A stretch of DNA of 64,000 bases from Cucumis sativus (lineage: Eukaryota > Streptophyta > Magnoliopsida > Cucurbitales > Cucurbitaceae): the NCBI RefSeq assembly GCF_000004075.3, contig NC_026658.2, positions 496,001 to 560,000 on the forward strand, given 5' to 3'. Under the pieces are notes generated by a model, which was given only the letters and a program-made list of their open reading frames with translations, made no database searches and was not told the DNA's origin. The position numbers were made by a program, and so were the translations under genes. This document shows positions 1-10,797 of this stretch, in pieces. Position 1 is the stretch's first letter. Each line of letters starts with the position of its first letter.

Positions 1-209
1 AAGTTTTTTCACGTTTGTTATATACATCATTAATTGGGAGAAACGAATAAAAGCGAAATCGATCTTTAAAATTGAAATCGAAACAGATTAGGAAAAGGAA
101 TATAATGTAGAATGAATCGTATATTTAGAAATGTTTTCTTAACTTTATTTTAAATCCAATTTCCACATACCTTTTCCTATTTCCTAATTCTTTCCAGTTT
201 TATATTTCA

Positions 210-222
210 TTTTATATAAATA
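210..222 (+). promoter_or_regulatory. TATA box of the LEA5-type gene
   Basis: A TATATAAAT core lies about 155 bases before the start codon of the LEA gene, in a suitable place for a core promoter with a leader of roughly 120 bases. The leader is pyrimidine- and A-rich. Transcription start is inferred. Confidence 0.6.
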
Positions 223-374
223 CTCTTCGGGTCTTTCCATATTTCCTCACTCTCAAATTCTGTGAAAGATAACTCAATACACCTAAAAACAATACATACG
301 CCTTTCTTTTTTCTCCTTTTCATTTTTTCCACAAGCAAACCCCAAGTTTTCATCAACGAAACTGATTACTGACG

Positions 375-813
375 ATGGCACCTCGCTTCTCCTCCGGCGT
401 CAAGGTCCTACCCGGTTTCGTTTTCGATGGCTTTCTTAACGCTATCGTCAGGTACTATTAGATGGGTGAAGACTATATATAATTGTGAAACAACTTACAA
501 TTTTACGAAAAGTAGTATTTTTTTTAACGTGGTGTGGTTGAACAGGCGTGGATATACGGCGGAACCAATGGCAATGGCAGCGTCAGAAAGAGCGACGACG
601 TCTACACCGGCTGCGGGAGGAGTACTTCCGGCCACACGAAGCGATGGAGTGATCGTGGAGAAAGAAGAATCAGAAAGGAGTACAGAGAAGGCCGCGGTGT
701 GGATACCCGACCCGGTTACCGGGTGTTATCGACCGGAGAGCAACATGGATGAGATGGACGCCGTGGATCTTCGTGCTAAGCTATTGAAGCCGAGAAGAAA
801 TACAGTTAATTGA
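375..813 (+). CDS. SAG21: Late embryogenesis abundant protein, LEA5/SAG21 (LEA_3) family
   Basis: Two exons, 375-451 and 546-813, joined at a GT-AG intron of 94 bases within an Arg codon, give 114 residues. The N-terminus (MAPRFSSGVKVLPGFVFDG) is basic and amphipathic like the organelle-targeting start of the family, followed by the family's R-R-G-Y block right at the splice junction. A low-complexity middle rich in Ala, Thr, Ser, Glu leads to the C-terminal signature W-I-P-D-P-V-T-G-C-Y-R-P-E and D-A-V-D-L-R-A-K-L-L, which is diagnostic for LEA group 3/LEA5. Arabidopsis SAG21 is about 97 residues, so the length is normal. Family members are small, stress- and senescence-induced, and reported in mitochondria; that role is inferred here from family membership. 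An open reading frame starting at 427 retains the intron and should not be used as the gene model. Confidence 0.9.
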
Positions 814-2607
814 ACGAAGTTTGGATGCGCCATTGATGAAGAGAGCCATAGCTTGAGATTTGATCGTAAAGGATTTAAATATATGGATATCTTTTTCAAT
901 TCTAGATCAATTAAATATTGAAGATATCAATTAATTTGAAATATCATACCCTCATTTATCTTATATATCAATATGATCTTGCACATATTGTTTTCATTTT
1001 ATTGCTTTTAAAGCATTTTCAATGCAACAACATTTTACCCTCAAGTAATTGATTGATTTTCGCCTTATTTTGCATAGAAAAATTACAAATGCCATTATAG
1101 TACTAATAGAAACAACAATTTAATAAATTAATAAATAATTAGATAAATGGCAAAAACCAATCTAACTAAAGTTTGTAAATTTGTTTGTTTACATAACACA
1201 TTTGATCGACTCAACAAACACCAAACCCTCCTATATCCATAATATATAAATACGAGAGAAGACAAATATGGAAAAAAAAAATATCATATTCAATATATTA
1301 ATAAAAAGAAAAAGAAAAATAGTTAAAAATAGAACGTAAGAATTTGTAAATAATTTTGAATTGTAAAGATGTTATATGTTATCTTGTGGCCAAGAACAAG
1401 ACAAATAAAACGCAGTTGAAGCTATAAAGCAGCCAGGGCTTCTGTATCTAAAAACTAAACACTAGATTTAAGTTCAGACGTGGCAAGAACATGATAAATA
1501 CTCTTCGAAACATTTGAAGTACTGTAGACGGTTTGGATTCAATCTTAACTTTAGCCAAATGAGATTGTAATAGAGACAATAATCCTTGATATTGTTTAGT
1601 AGTCAAAGAAAAAAGTGAAAAAACACGATCAATAGTTTTGGTTTCAGCTGTTTCAGGCTCCATCAATATGTAGTATCGAGCACGAATTTTGACTGAAGAA
1701 GAATTGATCACAGTAGGATGCATCGGATTCAAAGGATTCCCAGAAACATTACGGTTAGTTTAAGGAAGAAGAAGCGGATGATGATCAACGTCGTTCGTTA
1801 ATCGTTAGCCATGGTTGACACGCAAGATGAAACATCTAAAAAAGAGTGCGAAAATTTTCATCTGATACCCATATTAACACATAATTGAGATTGTAAAATA
1901 CTTTCCTTACTTTAATAATGCATAAGAAAGCTGGATGCTTAGTTGCTGAGGAGTTATTGAAATCAAGAGGATCAATCAAAGAGGACGACAATGATGACAG
2001 ACCAATGAAGGAGAACCACTAGGATCTTGGCCCAACGAGGGGGAATGGTGGCATACAGATCTCGACCATACAAAAGGGAGGAAGAGTTTGAAAGCCAAAA
2101 GGGGTGGCAATGCTCGATGTTGGGTGAAATGGAATGGAAATGACTTTTGGGCTTTCGTACTTTGTGATTCTAAAAAAAATTGTTTTTTTAGCATGTACTT
2201 TGTTCACTCATGATTTCACGTCACTAAATAATATACTAAATTATTTCTAAGGATCCATGTTATTACTCCACTGTGGCAAACAATAAGTGAAGATGGTATA
2301 AATAATAGTGAAATATTTCCTATGGCCATTTGATTTGTTTAAATTTTTTTTTATTTATGTGGTAAAAAAGAGAAAGAGTATATAGTGGTTGATGTGTCAA
2401 TATTGATTGTACAATTTGATCAAATTTGGAGGCAAATGGGGCCTAAACCCACCAACGCAATCATCTTTCCATTATTGGATTTTGTTCGGTAAACATCACA
2501 TTAATACTGACGAATTGGCTGAAATTGGAAAGGAAGAAGAAGAAGGAGAAGATCTAATAACATATGATAGGATGGTGGAAAGGATAAGCAAAGGAATACT
2601 GACAAGT
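814..2607. other. Intergenic, no gene recognised
   Basis: AT-rich DNA between the LEA gene and the dead epoxide hydrolase copy. Apart from a weak Copia-like fragment (1448-1732) I recognise nothing. Open frames on minus at 1976-2207 and on plus at 2407-2667 have no familiar motif; the latter runs into the antisense of the hydrolase copy. Confidence 0.5.
1448..1732 (-). mobile_element. Possible fossil fragment of a Copia-type LTR retrotransposon
   Basis: A 94-residue open frame on minus contains L-T-T-K-Q-Y-Q-G-L-L-S-L-L-Q-S, which resembles the 'T-x-E-Q-Y-x-x-L-L-x-L-L' stretch that often follows the nucleocapsid region in Copia gag. No terminal repeats, protease or integrase were seen nearby, so if real this is a small broken relic. 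It could also be chance similarity. Confidence 0.25.
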
Positions 2608-3069
2608 TCAGAATTTGGTGATGAAATCATAGATGAGAGCTTATTTCATCGGCTTTTTCTTGGTTAATGAAGTGAGCTGCTCCTTCTATCACCACCACAT
2701 CTTCCAGAAGCGGTACGTCCTTCTTGAATCCGCCGCCGTGAATATACTCCTTCGCACCTGGAAAATCGTACACCAAATCCAAATCCCCCACTATAAACTT
2801 CGCCGGAACTTTGATCTCTCCTCTGCTCCATGGCCCGGTGAGCTCCCAAGTTCTGCAATATAATCAATCAATAAACACACATAAAATCAGTTTCTAAATC
2901 ATCCATAAGATAGCATAGAATTCGAATTCGTGAATCCTCACAGGTCAAGGGCACGATAGTAGTTGAATCCACCGGTGAAGCCAGTTTTGGAGAATTTGGA
3001 GGCGAAATACTCAATATCTTCCTCTGTTAACCACGAAGGTAAGATTTCTGGAGTCGCCAGTAGTGTACT

Positions 3070-3164
3070 GAACCCTTTGGTATAATAGGAGGGCTTGGAT
3101 GAACCCTTTTGGTATAATAGGAGGGCTTGGATGAACCCTTTTGGTATAATAGGAGGGCTTGGAT
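3070..3164 (-). repeat. 32-base minisatellite, three copies, inside exon 2 of the dead epoxide hydrolase
   Basis: A unit of 32 bases (GAACCCTTTTGGTATAATAG plus 12 more) occurs three times in a row, at 3070-3100 (31 bases), 3101-3132 and 3133-3164. The four other hydrolases carry a single unit here. The 63 extra bases keep the reading frame open, and because the unit is not a multiple of three each copy is read in a different frame (I-I-P-K-G, L-L-L-Y-Q-K-G, S-Y-Y-T-K-G). Confidence 0.9.
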
Positions 3165-3510
3165 CTTTCATCGTCAGGAATTTCTTCATCATCGTAGCCG
3201 TATCTACAGATCCAAAATCGGCTTCCGCTACCCCAGGTTTGTTCCAGAATTCACAACTTCCGATTCATCAGTTCATTTAATGCAATAAAAACTCATTCAA
3301 TTTCATCTATTACATTCACAATTGGCGATTCGGCAGTGATTGAATGCGAGCTAAGTTCACTCAATTTCAGAGATTACAGAGGCATTCAAAGAGTCAACCA
3401 TCACCTGAAATTTACAAATGTAGAAATCATCGCCGAGGTACAGTCGGGTAACGGCAAGCGGCACCATCGGGTAACGACAAGAGACGAGGGATTACGAGGA
3501 GCGTAATGAA

Positions 3511-4597
3511 TGTTGGGATAAACATTCACCTTGGATCAATTATCCCACACACAATCTTGTGGAACTGATAGAATACTATTTCAACAATAATAACAATAAT
3601 CAGAGTATATGGACACAGCGAATTTAACGTGTACAAACCCTCTCAACATGAGGAGTAAAAAATAGGATCGAAGTCAAAATCTCCACTATAATCGTTAATG
3701 GGTACAACAAAGTTCTCGCTAGTCACAACTAGAGGTAAGTATGTCAAGAATAACAATCCCGACAACAAACAACAATGAAAGAAAAAAGGAAAAATCTCAC
3801 AATATGGGGTAGTCAACTATCAACTAGAATCTAACAGTAGATAGCTCCAAACAAAATCTCCACCGTCCAGAATGAGAATGAAGAACCTCATACACGGTCA
3901 AAATTTCACGACCACGAATAGATCCCCAAAACGCTGAAATACTAACCACGCAAAGATTTTATTTTTCTTTTTTCACTGTTTTGGCGTCATTTTTTTTTGT
4001 ATTGTGTTGTCCATTAGTTAATTTCATAATAAAATTAACCTAATGGACTGGGCTTCAAATGAAAGAAGCCATCAAATCTCCCCTATTTCACTTTGAGAAT
4101 GAATTTGTCATTCCATCGTGTAACGACAAAACTCAAGCTTCAATCTTGGTAGATTCTATCAACGTATCAGATCCATTATGATCGGTGTGTATCTTCTCAA
4201 GCTCAAACAATTATCATTTAAAGCATCTCTAAGCCACTAATATCTCACATCAGTATGCTTTGTTCTGGAATGAAATGCAGCATTCTTACCAAGGTGAATA
4301 TCACTCTGATTGTCACAGTATATCACATGTCGTTGTTGCTTGAAGCCAAGCTCTTGTACAAAACGCTTCATCCACAACATCTCTTTACATGCTTCTGCTG
4401 CTGCAATATACTCTGCTTCAGTTGTAGAAAGGGCAACACATTTCTTTTCTGCAACCTTGACCAGAAGTAGACTTTCTGCTGTCTAAGTCCGTGCCATATT
4501 TGAATAAGCCCAACAATGGACTGAGCTAGGCTGGGCTAATAAGTCCAACAATAAAATTAACCTAATGGGCTTGGCTTCAAATGAAATAAGCCCAACA
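3511..4597 (-). mobile_element. Fossil Copia-type LTR retrotransposon, truncated, with 5-bp target duplication
   Basis: The element runs from TGTTGGG at 3511 to CCCAACA at 4597 and is flanked by a perfect 5-base duplication ATGAA (3506-3510 and 4598-4602). It points left. The left terminal repeat (about 3511-4074) looks near full length. It is preceded on minus by a polypurine tract (GAAATAGGGGAGATT, 4075-4089). The right terminal repeat is only a stub of about 50 bases. The roughly 0.5 kb interior keeps only the RNase H end of pol, with the Copia words C-D-N-Q-S and H-S-R-T-K-H. It is a broken, non-autonomous relic. The two terminal repeats differ noticeably over their short overlap, so it does not look very recent. 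It sits inside exon 1 of the dead epoxide hydrolase. Confidence 0.85.
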
Positions 4598-4841
4598 ATG
4601 AACATGGAAGCCACGGGTATAGGAGGAGGGGAGAGGGCGGGGCATTGGAGTCATCGAAGCCACGGAGATGGGGCTATGGCATGGAAGCCCTTGGAAGCGA
4701 GAAAGAGAAGCTGGTGGCGCCATGAGTACCAGAGCTCCGGGAAGCCGTGGAGGAATAGGACCACCGGACCGGAGCCAATGGAAGCGAAAAGTGGATGTAT
4801 ATGCCATTGGTAGAGATGGTTGAGTGTTGGATTTTCTCCAT

Positions 4842-5828
4842 TGATGTGTTTTTGTTTTGTTTATGCGTTGTTTGGTTGCGTTACTTAAGAAGCTGGTGGT
4901 TCAAGACGGACCTTCCCTCTTACGTTGCCACGTTCCACTTTCTACCTTTGTATTATCTTTAACATATCAAAACATAAAAGGTAGTAAATTTGGTAGACAG
5001 TGATAAATATTTTTATTTGTTAGATTTAAAAATGCAAATGACGATAAAAAAAAATTGAGATAAAATAAGTTTAATTTAAAAAACAAAAAAGGTAATAGTT
5101 AACTAGCAATCCATTAAGCTTTGCCTTTTAATTTCCTTTTAATTTAGAAGTTTTTAAGGAAGTTAGGTTTAGAGTTGAACTTAGACAACTCCCTCTAAAA
5201 TGTAATATTGGGGAAGAGTGTTTAATTAGGCTCCCTAAGAAGACTAAGACTCCTCTCTCTCCCTGTGAGAGACTTATGCTCCTCCCAAGTTAGTTGTTAG
5301 ACTTATCTCTCCATATATATTTTAATTGTGTTTTGATAGTATAAGTTAAACAAATGAAAAGAAATAAAATCAAGAAGAAGCAATGGCTAGAAAATTCATA
5401 ATTAAAACATTTATCCGTATATAATACATTTAATAATTGCATAAATAATTTTTCCTCCTATTTATTGCACAAACATGTCTTTAAAGTCGAAAGGTACAGC
5501 AAATGCAGTAGTTTTAATATATAGTACAATGACAAATATATAACAATAACTTTTAATTGTTAAAAATAGCAAAGTTTAACCGATTCGTGTAAGTGTATAT
5601 ATGTGTAAGTTAAGTTAGGTTTTTGTTAGCAGTTTTCTTAATATTCTTTTCCAAAATTTTGAATTCTGATATAGGGATGGAAGTGTTAGGAAATCATTAT
5701 TATCTCATATATATATATATATATTGTTCATACTCACGAAGTAATATTAAAAATGTAAACGTGCTAAAATATAAGACCATATGAGGTAAGTGCAGTAGTA
5801 GTAGTGGGGTGTGCCATGTGAGAATTAT
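4842..5828. other. Intergenic, upstream of copy A and downstream of the next hydrolase
   Basis: AT-rich, no coding signal. A short (AT)n run lies near 5707-5724. The 4842-4930 stretch should hold the old promoter of the dead copy, but no clear TATA box was identified. Confidence 0.5.
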
Positions 5829-7011
5829 TTAGAATTTGGTGATGAAATCGTAGATGAGGGAATTTATTTCATCGGCCTTCTCTTGGTTAATGAAGTGAGC
5901 TGCTCCTTCTATCACCACCACTTCTTCTAAATGCGGTACGTCCTCCTTGAAACTGTCGCCGTGAATGTACTCCTTCGCCCCCGGAAAATGGTATACCAGA
6001 TCTTGATCCCCAACAATGAATTTTGTTGGAACTTTGATCTTTGCTCCAGTCCATGGCCCCGTCAGCTCCCAAGTTCTACAAGCAATCAACAAAACACACG
6101 CACACAAACGACATCGGTTTCTAATTAGATAATCCAATTGATTCAAAATACGAAGAATATAATATGTTACTATCCACACAGGTCAAGAGCACGATAGTAG
6201 TTTAGTCCGCCGGTGAAGCCGGTTTTCGCGAATTTGGAAGCGTAATAATCTACATCATCCTCTGTTAACCACGAAGGTAAGGTTTCTGGAGTTGCCAGTA
6301 GTGTACTGAATCCGTTTGGTGCAATCGGAGCGCTTGGATCTCTCAACGTCAGGAATTTCTTCATCATCGTAGCCGTATCTACTGACCCTAAATCTGCTTC
6401 TGCGACTCCAGGTTCCTGTTTCAAAATTCACAATTTTCTGTTCATTATTAACCAGTACATTTAATTAATGCATGTGATTGAAACTCATCAGATATATGTA
6501 TCCCAATTGAATTTGTGCTAGAGTTCAAAGACTCAATCGCCTTCACCTGAAATTTACAAATGTAGAAATCATCACCAAGGAACAAACGGATAATGGCGAG
6601 AGGCGGCATTTCCGGAATCCGAGGAGTATGATAAACACTCAAATTGACCAAAGCCTTGACTCGATCAGGCCTGAAAATGGAAAAGTACCAAGCTATAGTA
6701 GCTCCCAAGTCGTGGCCTACTAAGAAAACTTGATCGATTTCGAGATGGTCGAGGAGGCCAATGAGATCGCCGACGATGTGGTGAGCTGTATAGGAAGAAG
6801 GAGATGGTGGCACATCGGAGTCACCATATCCACGGAGATCAGGCGCTATGGCTCGGAAGCCCCTGGAAGCAAAAAAGAGAAGCTGGTGACGCCATGTGTA
6901 CCAGATCTCTGGGAAGCCATGGAGGAATAGCAACGCGGGGCCGGAGCCAATGGAAGCAAGGTGGATGTTAATGCCATTGGTAGGGATGGTTGAGTGTTGG
7001 ATTTTCTCCAT
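5829..7011 (-). CDS. Soluble epoxide hydrolase (alpha/beta hydrolase), array copy B
   Basis: Exons on minus: 6547-7011, 6180-6415 and 5829-6075, giving 315 residues, the normal length for plant soluble epoxide hydrolases (EC 3.3.2.10). Oxyanion motif H-G-F-P is at 31-34. The nucleophile Asp is D101 in V-G-H-D-L-G-A; the family and all other intact copies here have G-H-D-W-G-A, so the Trp next to the nucleophile is Leu (TTG for TGG). The lid tyrosines are in D-F-Y-I-C-K-F-Q and N-Y-Y-R-A. The acid Asp is in V-G-D-Q-D-L-V-Y-H-F-P-G and the base His in E-G-A-A-H-F-I-N-Q-E-K. There is no signal peptide, so it is probably cytosolic. A TATTTAAA-type box lies about 40 bases upstream. Family members open epoxides of fatty acids or, in cucurbits, squalene epoxides; the substrate here is unknown. 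Closest relatives in the window are copy A and the copy at 9640-10797. Confidence 0.9.
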
Positions 7012-8421
7012 TGATGGCTTTGTTTTGTTTATTCTCTATGTGGGTTTAAATAATGGAAGCAATTTTGCATGCAGGAGCCTTACCTAATTCAGTCACTTCC
7101 ACACCCTTTCAATTTCATTGGACCCTTTAGATGCATCGCTGTTTTATAAGCTCGTTACACTTTATACACTACTAAAACACACTTAATTCATTACTTATAT
7201 GTATATACGCATACACTACTTATATGCACTTTATTAAAAAAGAAAATTGAAATACACACATTTATAAAATGATTACTTAATGTTCATTTAACCCATGATA
7301 AAAAAATATTAAACCTTAAACACTCCTTCCTTGAACTTACAATCCATATGGAGAAACCAAGAATAAAGAAGTTTTCAAACAAATTTAACAATTATTCGTG
7401 TTAAATGACATATAAACTCTACTCACAACTTCAAATTAACACTTCAAAAACAGTTAACACACTGAAATTGTGCAAATGTATAAACTTTGCATATCAAGTC
7501 ACTGACAATAAATAATAATGGATTAATTATTGTTGATTTATTACACTGATGGGTTGGTCCCAACAGCTCTTCATAACAATAGAAATAAATGCGAAAAAAT
7601 GGTGTGATCCAAAGTAGTCTATAGTATATAAAAAAAAAATCAAGAATGTTTTTGAAAATTATTTTTAGACCATTTCATCTTTTTATTATCAAATAGATTA
7701 TGAAGGGTCATTTCTAAATTTAAGCAAAACGTTTTTAATAACATTTTCCAATGTTTTTTTTTTTTATGGTTGATTTATTCAAACATTTAATTATGATATA
7801 AAAAGTTTAATGGTATATAGCTATGTTGTTGAAAAATGAAAAATCCCATTCCAAACATGAAAAGAAAATCAAAATTAAATCTATTTGGACTAATTAATGG
7901 TTTATGTATTTATGAAAAATTAATAAATACATTTTGACTCGTTTTCAAATAATATTGTAGTCATTAACGGTGTTAAAATAACTCAACCCCAATTAGGTTA
8001 TTTGGGTTTGATTGAAAATCTTATTTTGTTGTCAATTTGACCAATTCGAGAATCTTGATCATCCAATTCATTTACATCGAGATCTTGTAAGCCATTAACA
8101 TTTTTTTCTTTTTGAAAAAATACTAGTCGATCTTAAGATTTTAGGTGTGTTGTTGGAAGCAACTAGAGTTGGATTTGGTCGAATTGAAAAAAAAATGTCA
8201 ATATTTGTAAGCAACTTGAGTCAGTGGATTGAATCGATTTGGATTAAATTTTAGTGAAAACAAAAAGTATCCAAATCCGACTCATCCGATCTGATTGGAT
8301 CCATACACTTCTTTTTCCATCCAATCACTCTCTCTCCTCACACCTCCTTTTCTATCTTAAACCTCTCTTTCTCTTCAACCATTGGCACTCTCAAACATTA
8401 TTGTAGTATAGATTAGTTTGA

Positions 8422-9502
8422 AGATATATATCAGGGTGATATGAAAATTTTGGGTGATTTTTGAAAAGAGAATGGGAAAAAATGGTGAGTCCAAAACTAT
8501 TTAGGGAAAATCGGTCTTTTTTCCTTTTTGCTAAATATGAGTTTAGTTGCATATGTATGTTGTTGTGGACAAGAGGTCTGAGGATCAAATCCTCATTTCA
8601 GCATTTATTACAATACCTTTTGTGTTTCTTTTGTCATTTTGTGGAGTGGGTCCACTAGAATTATCGTTGTTGTTTTATTTTTATTGTTTTATTATTATTA
8701 TTATTATTATTACTATTATTTCTATTATTATAATTACGAAAAAAAAGTTAGTGAAATGAAATATTTAAGTAGGAAGATAAATGGTAACTTTATTGTTTAA
8801 TTCCATTTTTAATATGTTTAACTCTCTTTTTGATATTTTGATGATTTTTTTTTAACTTTATAATTTTTGATATTGTATAGATTTATAATTTTTGATATTG
8901 TATAGATTCAATTTTTGAATGTTCAACTTTGTTATAAAAGTATTTAATAATTTTTAATTCATATAAATTATAAATGATTTGTTATTAAAAAGAAAGTTAA
9001 TAGAAGATGGAAGGATAAATTGAGATGAAGATATAAATCAATATCAAGCCGAAATTGAGATAGGATGTAAATCAATAATAAACTAATTGTGTGTGAGTAT
9101 ATGTATGTGTGTTTGATTGATGAATAAAAAGTAAAATATTTTTATAATTTTATGAAAATAATTTTTACATAAATTTTGTTATTTTAAAATTTTAATATTG
9201 TAATAATTATAATAAAGATAATAATAATAATAAGAAGAAGAAGGATGATAAGAAAATAATAATAATAATAATAATAATATAAATTGAATGGGCCCACTAT
9301 CATATGCATTGATGGGGCCCACTGACTTCATTTCTCGTTTTTTTTCTGTAAAAAAGGAAGAAAAAAATTATAAAAAAATGAAAAATAAAATGGAATGATG
9401 CATGGGTCCACAAAATGACAAAAAAAACATCTTATTTTCCTAAATAATTATGAACACACCATTTTTTCCAATTTTTCAAATCACCCATATATATCATATA
9501 GA
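8422..9502. mobile_element. Foldback / long-TIR non-autonomous element, about 1.1 kb
   Basis: The two ends are diverged reverse complements. The left arm reads GATATATATCAGGGTGAT ... TGGGTGATTTTTGAAAAG ... AAAAAATGGTG ... CTATTTAGGGAAAAT ... TTTTGTCATTTTGTGG ... AGTGGGTCCA ... (TTA)n. The right arm, read on minus from 9502, gives GATATATATGGGTGATTTG ... AAAAAATGGTG ... TTATTTAGGAAAAT ... TTTTTGTCATTTTGTGG ... AGTGGGCCCA ... (TTA)n. Arms are about 300 bases (8422-8760 and 9190-9502), the left one with roughly 100 extra bases. No transposase was seen and the exact outer edges and target duplication are unclear. Best guess is a Mutator-like or foldback MITE; a locally made inverted duplication is the alternative. 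Confidence 0.6.
8857..8906. repeat. 25-base tandem duplication
   Basis: TTTATAATTTTTGATATTGT plus ATAGA occurs twice in direct succession inside the loop of the foldback element. Confidence 0.8.
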
Positions 9503-9639
9503 TATTTGGGATAGTCACGTTGGCACTAAACGTGTTAAAAAACTAGTGGATAATAGGCAAGGATATTATTTCCTCCATCTAACTTTGAGTCGGTGCCCTA
9601 ATCACCATTATTGGAGATTTAGTAAAAGTAGAAATATTT

Positions 9640-10797
9640 TTAGATTGATGAGACGAACTTGTTGATGAAGTGATAAATGAGAGAGTTGATTTGATGGGGT
9701 TTTTCTTGGTTGATGAAATGAGCTGCATCTTTTATGACCACCACTTCTTCAAGAAACGGCACGTCTTTCTTGAACTCTCCCCCGTTTATGTATTCTTTGG
9801 CACCTGGAAAATGATACACCAAATCCAGATCCCCCACTATGAACTTCACCGGAACTTCTATCTTTGATCCATTCCATGCCGCCGTTAGTTCCCATGACCT
9901 GCACCCAACCCCCACAGGCCACATTTATATATATATATACAATATGATAATTAATTTAAGAAGTAGGACTTTTTCCAATAATTCTTACAGATTAAGTGCT
10001 CGATAATAATTGAATCCTCCAGTGAAACCTGTTTTGGAGAATTTGCTAGCGAAGAAATCAACATCCTCTTCTGTTAACCAACAAGGCAATGGATTTGGAG
10101 TTTCCAATGAACTGAATCCCTTCTCTTTAGTATTATAAATTGGTGGCGCCACAGGATCTCTCATTCCCATGAATTTCTTCATCATTGTCGCTGTATCAAC
10201 ACTTCCAAAATCTGCTTCCGCAACTCCAGCTTCCTACTCCCCCACCACCATTTCAATTTCTAACATATCCATTCAAATCCAAACCTACTAATATAACTCA
10301 AATATCATTACACAATAAAAAAAGAATCTGACCTGAAATTGACAGATGTAGAAATTTTCGCCGGCAGAAGCTCGAAATCCGTCTACGAAATTAATGGATG
10401 GATGGCGTTTTAGATAATGAACGCTCAAATTCACTAAAGCCTTCACTCTGTCTGGCCTGAACAAGCAGAAGTACCAGGCGATGACGGCACCCCAATCATG
10501 GCCAACTAAGAAAACTTTGTCGAGTCCGAAATGATCGAGGAGGCCGATGAGGTCACCGATGATGTGGTGGAAGGTGTAGGAGGAAGGAGATGGTGGTGCG
10601 TCAGTGTCACCGAATCCGCGGAGATCAGGGGCTAGGGCTCGGAAGCCTTTGGATGCGAGGAAGAGGAGCTGGTGACGCCAGGAGTACCATAGCTGTGGAA
10701 AACCATGAAGGAAGAGTACCGCCGGGCCGGAGCCGATGGATGCAACGTGCATGTTAATGCCATTGGTGGGAATTGTTGTGTGCTCAATCTTCTCCAT
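9640..10797 (-). CDS. Soluble epoxide hydrolase, array copy C
   Basis: Exons on minus: 10333-10797, 9989-10233 and 9640-9898, giving 322 residues. Exon junctions match the other copies: phase 0 after F-Q, and within the Leu codon after N-Y-Y-R-A-L-N. Complete catalytic set: H-G-F-P, V-G-H-D-W-G-A (nucleophile Asp), lid tyrosines in N-F-Y-I-C-Q-F-Q and N-Y-Y-R-A, acid Asp in V-G-D-L-D-L-V-Y-H-F-P-G, and His in K-D-A-A-H-F-I-N-Q-E-K. Distinctive points are a longer exon 2 (P-P-I-Y-N-T-K-E-K-G insertion) and a C-terminal extension V-S-S-I beyond the usual N-K-F. No targeting signal. It shares M-E-K-I-x-H-x-T-I-P-T-N-G-I-N with copies A and B, so these three are the closest group. Epoxide hydrolase activity is well supported by motifs; the substrate is not. 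Confidence 0.93.

Larger units (their letters stand above)
2608..4841 (-). pseudogene. Epoxide hydrolase copy A, dead and split by an LTR element
   Basis: All three exons of the array's gene plan are traceable on minus. The 5' part of exon 1 is at 4603-4841 (M-E-K-I-Q-H-S-T-I, then H-G-F-P-E-L-W-Y-S-W in a shifted frame), the 3' part of exon 1 at 3405-3505 (ending F-Y-I-C-K-F-Q), exon 2 at 2942-3240 and exon 3 at 2608-2852. Compared with the intact copy at 5829-7011, exon 1 has a 2-base gain near the N-terminus and a 2-base loss at the A-P-D-L-R-G site. About 54 codons carrying the G-H-D-W-G-A nucleophile are missing where the retroelement lies (3511-4597). The splice acceptor before exon 2 has lost its AG, and a 2-base loss near the C-terminus truncates the last dozen residues. 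Exon 2 also carries a 32-base tandem triplication. The acid Asp (G-D-L-D-L-V-Y) and His (G-A-A-H-F) of exon 3 remain. No active enzyme can be made. Confidence 0.85.
7012..9639. other. Intergenic between hydrolase copies B and C
   Basis: Very AT-rich. Its main content is an inverted-repeat element at about 8422-9502, listed separately, and a 25-base tandem duplication at 8857-8906. No gene was recognised. Confidence 0.55.

Noticed and set aside
1976-2207. Two overlapping open frames on minus
   Set aside because: No family resemblance, no splice partners and no promoter cues.
2407-2667. 86-codon open frame on plus with an acidic stretch
   Set aside because: It has no known motif and its end is the antisense of hydrolase exon 3; likely chance.
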